Assembly (NCBI GenBank): GCA_018343915.1
Contig: JABRWF010000006.1
Coordinates: 496,001 to 560,000 of the forward strand
Source of the DNA: Agroathelia rolfsii
Taxonomy: Eukaryota > Basidiomycota > Agaricomycetes > Amylocorticiales > Amylocorticiaceae
Length of the DNA: 64,000 nt
Direction: 5' to 3'
Of this stretch, positions 12,299 through 25,073 are shown in pieces. The notes under the pieces were generated by a model that did no database searches, had not been told where the DNA came from, and saw only the letters and a program-made list of their open reading frames with translations. Within the stretch, counting starts at the first letter, position 1, and every line of letters begins with the position of its first letter. Made by a program: the position numbers and the translations under genes.

Positions 12299-13710
12299 CT
12301 ATCTAAATGTTTCACCGGTATAATCTGAGCATTGTGTCGCAAAGCGGTCTTCTCCTGCAAAGACGGTAGTATGAAAGGATAATCGATTAGTTGGACAGAA
12401 ATGCTGTAGACTCAAAAGACACACCAAAGATTGAGTGACCGAAAACAGAGGTAAACAGAGGCGAGGATTGACGAAACCCAGTGGCAAGGGCACTCGTCCT
12501 AGTGCTGATAATTTCATGCAAGTCTTGCCTGCCAAGTAAAGTATACAGCACGGATAAAGCGTATATATGAGACATAGAACATTGGACCAGAATGCTAGCA
12601 ACAAGATCGCGTTAACATCGAGATACAGAACGTTTCATTGGAGTTATAGCAATGGGAACATACTAGTATCCTACAGGGGCTAAGGCAGCATACTATTGCA
12701 ACAATAATACCGTTATTCCTTCAGTAAAAAGTTGAGTGGTTAGGTGTACTCACGAGAATTAGGTTAAGGAGAGCGCAAATAGCTGTGAGAGAGCCGGTCT
12801 CGATGCTTGTCCGCCGAAGACGTGAAAGCACAGTACGAGTACTACGAACATTGCTACCACGACGCCAAAAGTAAACAGCGAGAATAGCAGCCATGCTGAT
12901 ATCACAAATGCTGGTCTATAAACAGGCCAAGCAAATGTCATCAGCATCAGAATTCGAGCGAATAAAGAGATCGGATATAGTTGATACCGAAAGAAACCAG
13001 ACATAGCATGGGGTCATTGCTCCTGTCGTTTTACTCAGCCTTCCTAATACAAAGCAGTAAACAGAGACTCTGTTTGACGGTACACAAAATGAGTTGGTAC
13101 GCGGAATGATATATATATATATATAGCGAGGATGAACGTACGTAATTCCGGAAGCGAAAGCAAGAAGCGCAACTGCCAAAAACATCATCAACGACCAGCC
13201 AAGTATGAATATGGAAGCACAAACTAATATATAAAAAGATGATGATGGGTAAAGAGCGTGTCACTGCCCAACACCGGCGAATGTAGAATACATGTGCAAT
13301 TAGGGCCACCAGGGCGGTCACACCTGGCTCGCCCCATGTAGTCCAGCCTTGAAGATCAAATTTGTCGAAATCCCCAAATGTAATCACCGTGCTTGAATAG
13401 ATTGACACACTGCCAAAGCATAATAAGTAGGTGGACGAATACCTCAATTAGTCATCCGAGTCGACAAGCGGACGCACAAGTCCATGATACCAAGGAAAAT
13501 GTTTAAAATAACAAGAGAGGTAACGATTGATCGAAGGAAGCGGCTATCGACAACAAAATGATCGCGAAAATATGTGACTGCGTGTGAGCATACTATCCCC
13601 AGTAAAAGCTGTTCAATCATGACACCAGTGAGCAAGGGACCTAAGCTGGTTGACACCATGGAAGCGGGAGGTAAAATAACAGTGGTCCATCCTTCAGCTT
13701 CAGCTACCAT
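12299..13710 (-). CDS. multi-pass membrane protein, DUF6534-like
   Basis: The start at 13710 gives MVAEAEGWTTV, then SLGPLLTGVMIEQLLLGIVC, the typical first transmembrane segment of basidiomycete DUF6534 proteins. Later exons on the same strand encode further hydrophobic segments: SIVTSLVILNIFLGIMDL; GWTTWGEPGVTALVALIAHV (about 13360-13290); LMMFLAVALLAFASGIT (about 13175-13130); and AFVISAWLLFSLFTFGVVVA (about 12920-12860). A terminal YTLLGRQDLHEIISTRTSAL at about 12545-12490 resembles the usual LNARKSLR motif after the last helix. Function of the family is unknown. The 3' end is unresolved, and the final exon could extend to 12175. A short (AT)n run lies at 13110-13125 inside an intron. Confidence 0.65.
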
Positions 13711-14550
13711 GATTGTTCGTGTTTCAGAAGGAAACGGTAGGAGCTGGCTATACGCGCTGTCTTGGGCACATGGAAAGGTGTGTGATCGAGCGGCTTATGA
13801 AGGAGTCTATCCAATTCAAGTTGTGACTTTAAATACAGGCACTGATAGTAATTAGCGTGTTCTCCGGTCATTTCAAAAAGTGGCTGTGTGGTGTGTCATT
13901 TCGATCTCAGGCTTACCAAACGCACCGGTAAAGGAATTGATTGGGTTAACAGTCTCCCGTACAGCTGCTACTTGGCCCGCCTGCGGAGGCTAGCACCAAG
14001 AGCTAGATTCAATTTCACCAGTACCCTGAGCATGGGAATCTCAAGCCCATTTAGGGTAGCAAGTGTGAAAATATTTTCAGGCTTGTAGTATCATTCAGTT
14101 ATTCTTGTCGAAATTCAAAGTTGAGTTCTACAACTGATGACAAAGGCCATCAATCAAAATACCCTATTCAACGGAAACGCATCCGAGTCTGGCTGCTGTT
14201 TGAACAGTGAAAAATCCTTCCGACGTAATCCGGCCAGTAAAATAGGCCTTTACTAATACGACCAAAGCCGGCCGTATATGGTCGCATGTGATCGAAGTCA
14301 GTGAGTCACGTACCTAAGGCAGGGTCTTGTATCCCCATGTCTTTGGATTGCTCCATTTCGCTCTCCATTCTCTACGGACTTCAATGACATAGAAGTACTA
14401 AAACAAATACTTCATGTCAATAGCATATGTAGTGTATAATGTATATATGTGTTACAAAGAAAAATGTCCTGTCGATGCGTATGTAACTAAGCAGGCTCTT
14501 GTTGCGCAATGACTACGGAATGCGTTTCTATTTCATTTTCCCTCATGCCG
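13711..14550. other. intergenic
   Basis: I see no supported gene between the DUF6534-like gene start and the IML2 stop. ORFs of up to 93 codons here have no recognisable features. Confidence 0.5.
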
Positions 14551-17428
14551 TCACAGCCCAAGCATCTCCTTCTTCGTCGCGATCTCGTCCTTGAGCATGT
14601 TAATCCTACTATCCAACCTCGAGGACAGATCCGTGTTGTTTGTCGCCTGCGAAAGCGCCTTTTCCAACTTCTCACCCGCCTCGCTCAGAGCCTTCTTCCA
14701 TATAGCCTTGTCGAACGTAATTCCGGATTCTTGAGACTTCTTATCGGCGGCCTCGGTCTCCTTGAGATCAAGCACGGCCAGCTCAAACATGGACAGCCCA
14801 CCGATCCACGTCGATACGGTAATCTGGGGGTAGAGACTTTGTGCGTGCGTGAGCAGCTTCCGAGACGTGTCGTAGTTCTTCGCAGAGCGGTGGGTAATAC
14901 CGAGGAGCAGTGAGCGGAGCGCGATCTCATCTGGGGTGTCGAGGTCGAGTTTTGTGGACCCAGAAGACGATGTCCAGTCTTGTGCGATGGGTGAAGCGTC
15001 GGAGACGGTGGGTGTCAAGGCGTTCCATTCCGCGATGTGCTCGAGAGCGATGGGTTCCGGGATGCGGGCTTGTGTGTTCCAGACTGATGCATAGCAAAGA
15101 AAGGTCAGTACCCGACAAACCGGAATGAAAGTAAAACGATACTGACAGATTCCAAGTTCTGAAGCACAGGTCTGAGTAAATGCTTTTTGAATCCTTATAA
15201 GTTATCATACATACCTTCTGCTGGACTGATTTTGATTGCTTCAACAAACTTCGATTCCACGCCTCCGCGTCGCTTCTGCTTTTCCTTGTAGAAGGCCACT
15301 AGATGAGTATATATATCAGTATTACCGATAATACCTAGGAAATGGCTATAACGCACATTTCTTCTTGATGAGGACTTCCGTTGGAAGGTCTTTACCGTTA
15401 ATTTTTCGCTTCTCCAGAAGAGAGGGAATGAGATCAAGGTATTCTTGTGCCTTGGTATGATTACCCAAGGACACTTGACAGCCTGCAGATAGCACAGCGA
15501 TTCATGATCTGCTTAACAGTGATTATCCAAATTTGTTCCGTACCTGCAGCAATGAAATAGTATGTGGCGTGACTCCTTCATAATCCGATGAGTAAATGAT
15601 TACATCATTCGTATTTAAAGAGAAAACATACCAGTTATTGAGCTCTGTTATCCGAACAAACATATCGGATGCCTCAGCATATCGCCTTTGAGAGAGGAGC
15701 GTCCAAGCAAGTTCGAAAACCAACTACGTTACTGTCTTCAGTAACAAGGCGGAAAAGGGATTGGATTGCGCAGATGCACTTACAACCATGTCAGCTTGAG
15801 AGAATGAGTGAGGCCTATCTGCTGACAATCCGGCCTGGAGAACACGGATTGCACCTTCGGGGTCGTATGACATGCGCATAATTTTGGCCTAGGTGAGGTG
15901 TAGATTAGATATTCAATTCGTAACACATAATTGTGTTGCATACGCGATTGAGGATCCACAGTGCTCCAGTTGGATAACGCGATTCGACGCTGGACCTCAT
16001 TAGGATCCCGATGTTAAGACAAGTAGAAGGACGGATCTCACTTGTCAACAATAGCACGATACTGCTCAAGGATGTTTTCCTCGTCCGCTTGATATCCCGA
16101 AAGGAGAAGGACAACACCATGATAGGTCATCAAGACAAGGCTGCAAAAAATGTAAATGTAAATAGATGTGCCAGTGCATTGTACTTCGATGAAACCAGTC
16201 ACACCCTGCAAAGACACTATGCACATCTCTTCTTGCAGCAGATACGGCGAGTGCCTGTAACGCTAGCTTTCGGTCATGCTTAAAGCCGAGCCATCCTACA
16301 ACTCCTCTGCGTGACGATCAGAATTACCATGCTACGCATTCGCATGTCACCCACGACTGACCTAACCTTGGCAGGAAGGAGGGAAAACACGAGATTAAAC
16401 ATGCCAAAACCTGAGCTGGATTAGAACGTGCGGAACGTTGATTGATCGAAATGGATATTACCAAATGAGGTTCCAGCAATAATCAGCTCTTCAATGGGTC
16501 CATCTGGGACCGTCTTGATCGGTGTGGAAACAGATGATTTCGAGCTATTTCCCCAGCGACCGAAAAAGCCGCTGCTAGCAGGCGAAGGCGCTGCAGATGT
16601 CTTGAGAGTCTGACTTGATGCCTTTGATGATAGGCTCGTTGTTGATGGTGCGCGTGTAGAGAATGGTGATGCTGCTGGGGTACGGTACTCATCTAGACCC
16701 TGAGGAAAGACAGTCTTATAAAGCCTAATGGGTTTCAACATATAAGTAAGGAATCGCATCCAGTAAGCAAATTGCACTTGCTTTGTGAATTTAGTGTGAG
16801 CACTAGTGGTAAACGTTAGAACAATTCAGGCTATGGAAATAAGATAGATCGTACTTGTTGAGCGAGTACCTATATTATGTTATTAGTATAAATTACTTGT
16901 AGTGTATTGGCTACAATACTACTCACAAGCATTGAAGATAGCCCATGTACGATTCCCTGTAGTCATAATTACCATGAGTGTCAAATGCAAACAACGTAAA
17001 CTGCAGGCAATGAGACGCACGATAAGGCCTGGGTCAATCCAAGCATGATAATTGCATCAGCTTGCAATATTTCCCATTCCAAGCCGGGCGTAAAACGCGT
17101 CAACTCTTGAGAAGACTTAGTAGACTTCTGCTGCTTCTTGGCACCGGCTTCCGCAAGAGTCAAAGATTTGGAGGCTTCTACCATCAGCCCAGTCTTAATC
17201 AATTTATTAGAACAGTGTCTTCAGGTAGTGCTCATATGTAATGTGTGCACTAGCCTCCATGCCCAATGCGGCCTCAAGGAAGGCAGTAACCCCCAGGCCG
17301 AGTTGATGAAAGGGCGAATCTTGCTCGCCAAAGGCCTTGCGGGCGCCAGCAAGATCATTTGAGAAGAACAGGTCAAAAGCATTGGTAGCAGACACTAGCT
17401 TGGATGCATTTTCTTCGCGAGTAGACAT
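14551..17428 (-). CDS. IML2/TTC39-family outer-membrane tetratricopeptide protein
   Basis: The start at 17428 gives [20 protein letters not shown], followed by [20 protein letters not shown]. The IML2 signature [20 protein letters not shown] lies in the next exon (about 17080-17020). A Ser-rich insert (about 16680-16500) follows. TPR-like exons come next: [22 protein letters not shown] (about 16400-16290); [20 protein letters not shown] (about 16140-16080); [20 protein letters not shown] (about 15730-15670). The last exon (15018-14551) ends in a charged helix before TAG. In yeast, Iml2 helps clear inclusion bodies with lipid droplets; animal TTC39 proteins are homologues. At least nine introns interrupt it. 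The gene is divergent from ATG9. Exon borders were not all fixed. Confidence 0.88.
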
Positions 17429-18070
17429 GACGGATGATACTCAGTTGGAGCTGCGCTCACTGACGCGCACTTTGACCCCTGCAACGGCACAACGTAACGG
17501 CCGCGGCTGTACGGGGTAAGGTGGGTCAACGGCCCCGCCACCTCCGGACACTGTCAGCGATAGTGATCGATAGTGATTCAGCCGCATCGTCATATCATCG
17601 TAATCTACAAATCATGCTCAACCGTACTTGTATTTCAAGGTTGCTATTTTTTGCGGGCTCGAGGCCTAGTACATTGATGGGTGGATCTGTCGAGGTAATT
17701 GAGCCAATACCTATGTAACTTTCCTCAAATGCACTCCGGTAAAGAGACTCCCTTCCTGAATACGCTCCCTCCTTTGTCAACGTTTGGCATTTTTATTTTT
17801 CAAATAGTGCTCTGGTATGACATAGAACTGTGCTATCCGTGTGATATGTACATCTCATCAAACGCCCAGTGCAATCACGGAAGCAAAAGCAGGGATTACG
17901 TACGCAGCGCTCCCCGCTTGGCAGTTGAGCAGAGCACTGGCACTGGCAACTCGAAGCAAGTTAAGCAGCTTAGCACAAGCACAGCAGCAGCAGCAGCAGC
18001 ACCGAGTGCTACCTCATCCATTCCAGGCGACTTGCCATTGTCTCTCTTATTTCAAGGAAATCGCTCAGCC
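17429..18070. promoter_or_regulatory. divergent intergenic region IML2/ATG9
   Basis: About 640 bp separate the start codons of IML2 (-) and ATG9 (+), so the region should hold both promoters. An open frame runs into ATG9 from 17699 and contains a CAG run at 17982-18001. No motif was identified with confidence. Confidence 0.5.
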
Positions 18071-21000
18071 ATGACCGATCACCCATATTCATCACGGCCG
18101 CTCTTTGGCTCGCGGTCATTTCAGGCTTCGCAATCGCTCACAGGTCCCGCAAGCTCACGACCGTTTCTCAACATGCTCAATCCAATGGGGCGCGCATACC
18201 AGGGATACTCACAAGTGCTTGAGGAGAACGAGGAGGAGGACGAACAAGAAGAACACGATCTCGAAGCTGGTCCAAGTCGGTCACCTGCCAGTGGTGGTAC
18301 TGGTACATCCGATGGAAGGCGCCGTGTGTCTTGGGAGCACGCGGGAACATCTCACTCTCATGCACCTCTGAGACCTAATATACAAAGCGAGGACGCAAAT
18401 CATGATCAGGACTCGTCGGACGACGAGGTTCCGCAGGATTTGATGGTGGAAACTTCTACAGCCAACAAGTCCAAGCGTCAATCGAAGGCCGCTGCTACAA
18501 GCAGCGATTCGCCCGGGCGGCAGCGCCACCAGCCTTTGAGGACACCTACATCATCGAGGAGGCGTGGTCCTGCTGTTCTTCCACCTCCTGCTGTTGCTGC
18601 TAGGGAGTCGTCCTCTGCTCCTTTGTCTGTACCACCTCGTCCGTCTGAGATAGATGTGGACGAGGCACCTTCCAGAGCGCCCTCAACACAAGAGCGACAA
18701 TCTCGTCCCATGGGCACCTTGGATGCTTATGATCGTGCGATGTGGAACTGGGTCAATGTCTACAATCTTGATGCCTTCTTGCAAGAAGTTTACTATTACT
18801 ACGAAGGAAAGGGCATATACTCTATTGCCTTGACTCGTGGCTTGAACCTTCTGTCAGTGTCAATTTCAATTATTGTCATAAGTGCATGTCATCTAATAGC
18901 GCTCATTAGCACAGTGGGCTTCGTCATCGGTTTTTCAACATTCTTACTTGGGTGTGTTGATTACTCGAGAATACGTCCGGAGGGTATCACACAATTATCC
19001 GACGTTGTTGTTCGTCGCTGTGTATCTCGGTGCGTGTATGCAAAGACTTCCTAGTGATTTCCATGCACTGAAATACTTCCTTAGGTTTTCCGGCTTTACT
19101 TTCTTGTTCTTCTTGTTGTTTACAGCCTTTTACGCATGGCAAATTGTCTCGTTCGTCATGAGCATCATGCGTCTTGTGGATATGTATAACTTTTATACCC
19201 ATCTACTCAAGATCCCAGATGTAAGCCTTTTTTTTTTCGTCCTTGTACTAATACATATTTTCGCTCACTGTCTGCCTTCTTATTGCAGGCAGATATTCAA
19301 ACCATTTCTTGGCCCGAAGTCGTCCGACGCATAGGCCTAATTCGGGAAGAGAACCCCTTAACCGCTCTCTCTTCCAATCCCAGCCCAAGCACAACCGCAA
19401 AGCTCGACGCACACGATATTGCAAACCGCATCATGCGCCAGGAGAATTATCTCATTGCGCTGTTCAACAAGGACCTGCTCGACCTGCGCGTGCCGCTGCC
19501 CGCGCGGTTCGTCACGCCCGAGAGTGGTAAAGGCCGCACACTCACGCGTGCGCTCGAGTGGAATTTGCGGTTTTGTCTGATGGATTACTTGTTTGATGCA
19601 CATGGGAAGGTGAGGAAGGTGTTTTTGAAGAGCAAGAATCGGAGTGCGCTCATTGAAGGGTAAGCAAGAAGTCTACTTTTTGATTTGTATAACTTTTTTC
19701 TTTTCTTTCTAAACTACTTGAATCTAGGCTTCGAAGACGGTTTATTTTCATGGGTATATTGAACGCCATCTTTGCGCCCTTTATTGTGCTCTATCTCTTG
19801 ATGTACTCGTTCTTCCGTTACTTTGAGGTTAGCATTGATACTATTTTGGTAAAAAATAATGAATAAAAGCTGACAAGTATTTGTGCATGCCCTTAGGAAT
19901 ACCACAAGAATCCGGCATCAATTGGTACACGACAGTATACGCCTTTTGCGCAGTGGAAGTTCCGAGAGTTCAATGAGCTTCCGCATCTGTTCACGCGTCG
20001 GCTGGATGAATCATATCCCACTGCAAGCATGTATATCGGACAGTTCCCCAATGCGAAGATGGCCACCGTCATGCGGTGAGTGTCAATTAACTGTTTCCGA
20101 TAGAGGGCTAATCTTCAACTCGCTTAATATCAAGGTTCGTAGCATTTATCGCTGGATCTTTCGCGGCAGTCCTGGTTCTTGCCTCCGTTGTCGATCCAGA
20201 TCTCTTCCTGTCCTTCGAAATCACGCCGCATAGAACTGTGTTGTTCTATATCACCGTCTTTACGTCTATTCTAGCTGTTGCGCGGGGCATGATTCCTGAA
20301 GACAACAACGTCTTTGATCCGGAGATTCTTATGGAGGAAGTTATCCGCTATACACATTACATGCCCGATGAATGGAAGGAGCAGTTACACTCGAAACAGG
20401 TGAACGCAGTGCTATCTTTTATCAGCTCTAACCCCCGTTGTTCTAACACAGCTCTTTTACATATAATAGACCCACGCCGAGTTTGGAGAGCTTTTTGCTA
20501 TGAAGATTATGGTTTTCTTGACTGAGATCACATCTGTAGCGTTGACGCCCTTTGTGCTGTGGTTCTCGCTCCCGGACTGTGCCCCAGTGATCATCGATTT
20601 CTTCCGAGATTTCACTGTTCATGTCGATGGTCGTGGGTATGTCTGCAGCTTTGCAGAGTTCGACTTCCATAGGCACGGGAATGTCAAGGTACGAAGAAGA
20701 ATATGTGCCTACGTTAGATCGCTGACTAGAAGCTGTTTCGTTATCTTAGTTTGGTGCACCGAGCAAGGCTAACGATGCTCGGATGATGTCAAAGGAGGGC
20801 AAAATGGAGAAGAGCTTCTTGAACTTCAAGGTAATGAAACATCCTTATGATCACAATGTAAAATTGTTCTTACTTTGTATATTTCCAAGGCTGCCAACCC
20901 TGACTGGAACCCTACCGATCCGTCTGGGTCTCTGTATCTTAGCCGTATGGCAGACCTCAACGCAACTCGTTCGCCTACAGGCATTCGAAGGCGATTGAGA

Positions 21001-21573
21001 CAGAGTTACGGCCTCGATTCTACTATACCAGGCGTCGTCCTTACCGAACCGCAACAGCAGCAACAACCTGCAGACTTGTCGGAGCGAGCGCAGGAGTACG
21101 ACCGGGCGCTGCTCCAGAGCCAACATGCTGCTCGCAGGCGTCATCAGGCCGGCGGCAGCGGTGGCGCTGGTGGTGGCGGGAGCACACTCACACGCTCGAA
21201 TATATTCCAATCGACGATTGGAGGTATGGCTATGGCTGAGACGACTGTCCTTGGTGATTCTCAGGGGAGTATTTCACTTTCCCCGCCAGGAGCTGCTACG
21301 ACGGCGGCGACTGCGACGCGTGCTGGTGCACCCCCGCGGCAGCAGCCGGCGCCCTTGGCTGCAGAGGACATTACGCCGGACGGAGGTGTGGGGAGCGCGT
21401 TGGGCGGGTCATACGTTGATGGAGCGGAGCTGCGTCGGTCACAGCCGAAGCTGTATACGCAGCAAGAGGATGGCGATGATGATGATTTGGAGGACGAGCC
21501 CGAGGGTGTGTTGGGATTGCTGAGGCAGGTTTATGGGAATACGAAGGGGCAGGGGCCTGCGCGGGTGATATAA
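18071..21573 (+). CDS. ATG9: autophagy lipid scramblase Atg9
   Basis: Ten exons join in frame: 18071-18852, 18910-19029, 19085-19220, 19289-19659, 19728-19827, 19897-20075, 20135-20399, 20470-20688, 20750-20830 and 20890-21573. The product is 978 residues. The first ~230 residues are acidic and Ser/Pro-rich. The APG9 core then begins at [20 protein letters not shown] with [20 protein letters not shown]. It continues through [35 protein letters not shown] and [20 protein letters not shown], to [20 protein letters not shown]. The C-terminus is low-complexity (Gln, Gly, Asp runs) and probably disordered. Atg9 is a trimeric scramblase carried on vesicles that seed the autophagosome membrane. The start at 18071 is chosen over the longer ORF because [12 protein letters not shown] is the first family-like Met. 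Confidence 0.96.
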
Positions 21574-21820
21574 GATTATTATTTTTTGTTCTTTTCTTGT
21601 CGTATACTTTTTCTACATGAGTAATAACACGTATTACATGTCAATGGATGGATGGTAACAAATATAAACCGTGTCTTCAGGAGTAAAGTGAGGCGCACCC
21701 GAGCCTTGCCGAGGACCCGAACCCCAGTGAGAACTTTTCCCAGCGCGCGCGCCTCTAATTCTCAGCCCTCCTCATCACCTTCTCCCTCCCTCCATCCCAT
21801 CTGCTTTCTCCCACTCCGCC

Positions 21821-23343
21821 ATGGCCTCTCTTGCTCGTCTAAGGACCCGTGTCCCCCGTCGCTTGGTACGCCTCCCATTTCTCAAGAAGGAAAATCATTT
21901 CAAGCTGATTCATTGCTGTTTTGCAGCCGTTGTTCGCACGGTCTATTCAAACTTCAGCAGACACCACTGAGCTGCAGTCCAAGCTCGAGGACCCCTCCAA
22001 GCCATTCACGGTTAAGCTGCATGAGGACTCGTTCAGGACCTACCAATGCGAGGCGCCCTCGCTCGAGGTCGAGGTCCACAAGGACGAGCTGCTGAAGATG
22101 TACAAGCAAATGACGACCATGCGTCGTATGGAGCAGGCCGCTGACGCGCTCTACAAGGCCAAGCTCATCCGTGGCTTCTGCCATCTTGCCATTGGCCAGG
22201 AAGCCGTCTCTGTCGGTCTCGAGGCCGCCATTACGCCTGACGACCGCGTCATCACGTCCTACCGCTGCCATCCCTTCGCTGTGCTCCGGGGTGGAACGAT
22301 CGCGGGTGTGCTGGCTGAGCTCCTCGGTCGCCAGGCAGGCATGTCGAACGGCAAGGGTGGCTCCATGCACATCTTCACGCCTTCCTTCTTCGGTGGGAAC
22401 GGTATCGTCGGTGCGCAGGTCCCACTTGGTGCTGGTATTGCGCTCGCGCAGCAGTACCTTGGCAAGAAGACTGCCACGTTTGCGCTCTATGGTGATGGTG
22501 CTGCTAACCAAGGCCAAGTATTTGAGTCATTCAACATGGTTTGTGCAATTCTCTGTTATTCTTTGGATATTTGTTACTGAGTCTGATTTTTTTACTTGTA
22601 AAAGGCTAAGCTGTGGAACCTCCCTACCGTTTTCGTTTGCGAGAACAACAAATACGGCATGGGTACCTCCGCTGCGCGGAGCTCCTCCAACACCGAGTAC
22701 TTCACTCGTGGTGACAAAATTCCTGGCCTCCAGGTATGCAACCAATTGTCTTCGTATTTATGGGATTTCGAATCGTTAATCACTTTCATATCTTCTTCAA
22801 TAGGTGAACGGCATGGACATCATTGCCACCAAGCAGGCCGTCAAGTGGGCTCGTGACTGGGTCACCTCGGACAAGGGTCCTCTCCTCCTCGAATTCGTCA
22901 CATACCGCTACGGTGGTCACTCGTACGTCATTCCTCCACACTTTCCTCATCTAACAATGCTAATATTATATGCGCTTTAGCATGTCCGACCCTGGAACTA
23001 CTTACCGTACACGTGAGGAAGTCCAGCGCATGCGCAGCACACAAGACCCCATCCGTGGTCTGCAGCGCTACATCGAAGAGTGGGGTCTTGCCTCCGAACA
23101 GGACCTCAAGGTGAGAGACTCTGGGTCTTTGATATTCTCTCACGACCGGTTAGCTGAGTGAACTTTACACTTTTTTTTTAGCAACTTGACAAGGAGGCCA
23201 AGGCCGAGGTTGACGCTGCCGTGGAAGAGGCCAAGGCCTCGCCTGAGCCGCTCATCAAGGATCTCTGGTCGGATATCTACTACAAGGGCACCGAGCCGCC
23301 CTTCATGCGCGGTCGTGAGCGTGAGGAGATTCACCATTACTAA
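21821..23343 (+). CDS. PDA1: pyruvate dehydrogenase E1 component subunit alpha
   Basis: Six exons give 398 residues: 21821-21865, 21927-22538, 22605-22733, 22804-22922, 22981-23110 and 23182-23343. The N-terminus [20 protein letters not shown] is a mitochondrial targeting type. The thiamine-diphosphate motif [29 protein letters not shown] is present, as are GGSMHIF and the regulatory serine loop [16 protein letters not shown]. Length matches the family. With E1 beta it forms the decarboxylating part of the mitochondrial pyruvate dehydrogenase complex. It sits tandem to ATG9, about 250 bp downstream. The first intron follows the targeting peptide. Confidence 0.97.
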
Positions 23344-23534
23344 GCGCATGGGCTGTGGTGGTGATGCACGGATGAGGTCGTAGTTTGTGGTGGCATTTGG
23401 GATTTTTCCCGTCTTCCTATGGTTGACGTATTGTTTTTTCGTGATTTTTTTATATTATCTTAGATTCTTTTTCTTACTACCGCAATGCATACTGTTGCTT
23501 AGTACTCATGATGAATACCTATTGATATGCATCG

Positions 23535-24201
23535 ATGGTAATCATACCATTTGAAACTATGCCCTCAACCAATATCCCCCTTTGCAATGAACTGGATGCA
23601 ATTTGGATTCTGCTTACCACACTAGTCAACGTCACGACAACGGTCATGATTTCCTACAGAATCTTATCTGTGTTATATCATCTACGCAACCAGGCCGGGA
23701 GTCATCCAAAATGGATCGCAAGGCAATATATCAGTGTAGTGGCAATTTTAATTGAATCTGCCGCACCATGTACCATAGCTGGTGTCATCATGTGCGTTCC
23801 GCTATTTTTGAGCGACTTTGTCAATGTTGATTGGACCTATGGTGTATTTGTTCCATGGTCGATACTCATGGTCAGTCGATCATTCAACTAAAGCTGAAAA
23901 GCAATCGAGTGGATTCTGAATTTACCCCAAAACATAGGCATTATCTCAGCAGCTAACCGTTTACCGGGTGTCACAACGCACTGCATGGACCAGGAATACC
24001 TCTGAAGGGTCAACTCTTGTCGCTAGTGCGATGATCGTTGCATCCCGTGAACAAGACGATACTCTTGACCTGTGGATCGCGATCAGCCAGTCGCCACAGG
24101 GCTGTCACGTCTTCTCAAATCCTGATGTAGTAGCGGACGAAGAAATATTCCCCGGTATAGCGACTGGAAATACAAAACCCGAAGGCCAGAGCATTCACTG
24201 A
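23535..24201 (+). pseudogene. 5'-truncated copy of orphan multi-pass membrane protein family
   Basis: The sequence matches the last two exons of the gene at 25074-26371. Exon 23535-about 23872 holds helices around AIWILLTTLVNVTTTVMISY and ISVVAILIESAAPCTIAGVI. The next exon resumes near 23939 with ALSQQLTVYRVSQRTAWTRN and ends with the matching tail FPGIATGNTKP. The exons for the first four or so helices are absent: PDA1 ends only 190 bp upstream. The retained exons are open, so this is either a relic or a short derived gene. Confidence 0.6.
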
Positions 24202-25073
24202 TGCACGCAATTTGCCATGCCTGTCAGCTGTAAACTTGTTGTATTAGACTTGTACATATCTGCATATTTGCGTCCTACGATTTGATCATATTTGCAATTT
24301 TGTAGGTTATACATATTCCAGCTATCCAACGGTCGGGATGTATGCAATAAAATGAAGTTTTTACTGGCCTGATATTAATCTCATACCTTTGTATGGATGC
24401 CGGCCATAGTTGATCTGTGTTCCGAGTCTTAGCCGTCCGATACCACCTTGTCAAGAATTTGTGAGTCGTCAGATTTAGCGTCACTTTTTATGTCGATTTT
24501 CAACGATTATTAGCATTAAGTTTCAAGCCCATTGGCAAGCTCAGGTCGAGGCCACCGACTCGGACGGCCAGTGCTGTGATTTCCCCAATTATCTCGCGCC
24601 ATGGCGGAATGATTTCCTTGGCAATAGGACAGAATAGCACAAATATCTTAGCCCGACTTTCAAGCTGACTGAATACGCACTTGCTGTCGCAAAGCCACAA
24701 TACCTATTCGATTGGAGAGAACACAGAAGCAATGGGCGACGTAGTATGCGGGGCTTCTGCAGCAAGTGCTTGAAAATGTTTGACACTCAGGACCATCCGT
24801 TGCGTTTCCGTAACTTTGACTGATGATCAATACTGGTATGTAAACAGGCCGTACCTAATAGATGCATAAAGTTTAGTTTCACAGCAGACGCAATGGCTCC
24901 CTGGATTTATTGAAGTTTTTAATCTGATGCGGCCTGGTCGCCGGTCTTACTAATAGTCCTTGTCATTGCTGTGAACAACTAGTCTACGGCATGCCGGTCA
25001 GTGACATTCCTGATATTCATAAATGACTTGGAATCCTGGTTCTGGCCCGACCTATTCTTGAATCGGCTTGAGC
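24202..25073. other. intergenic between family copies
   Basis: I see no supported gene, and no match here to the missing 5' exons of the fragment at 23535. Confidence 0.5.

Noticed and set aside
18177..18717. Minus-strand ORFs of 62-82 codons
   Set aside because: They overlap the first exon of ATG9 antisense and have no independent support.
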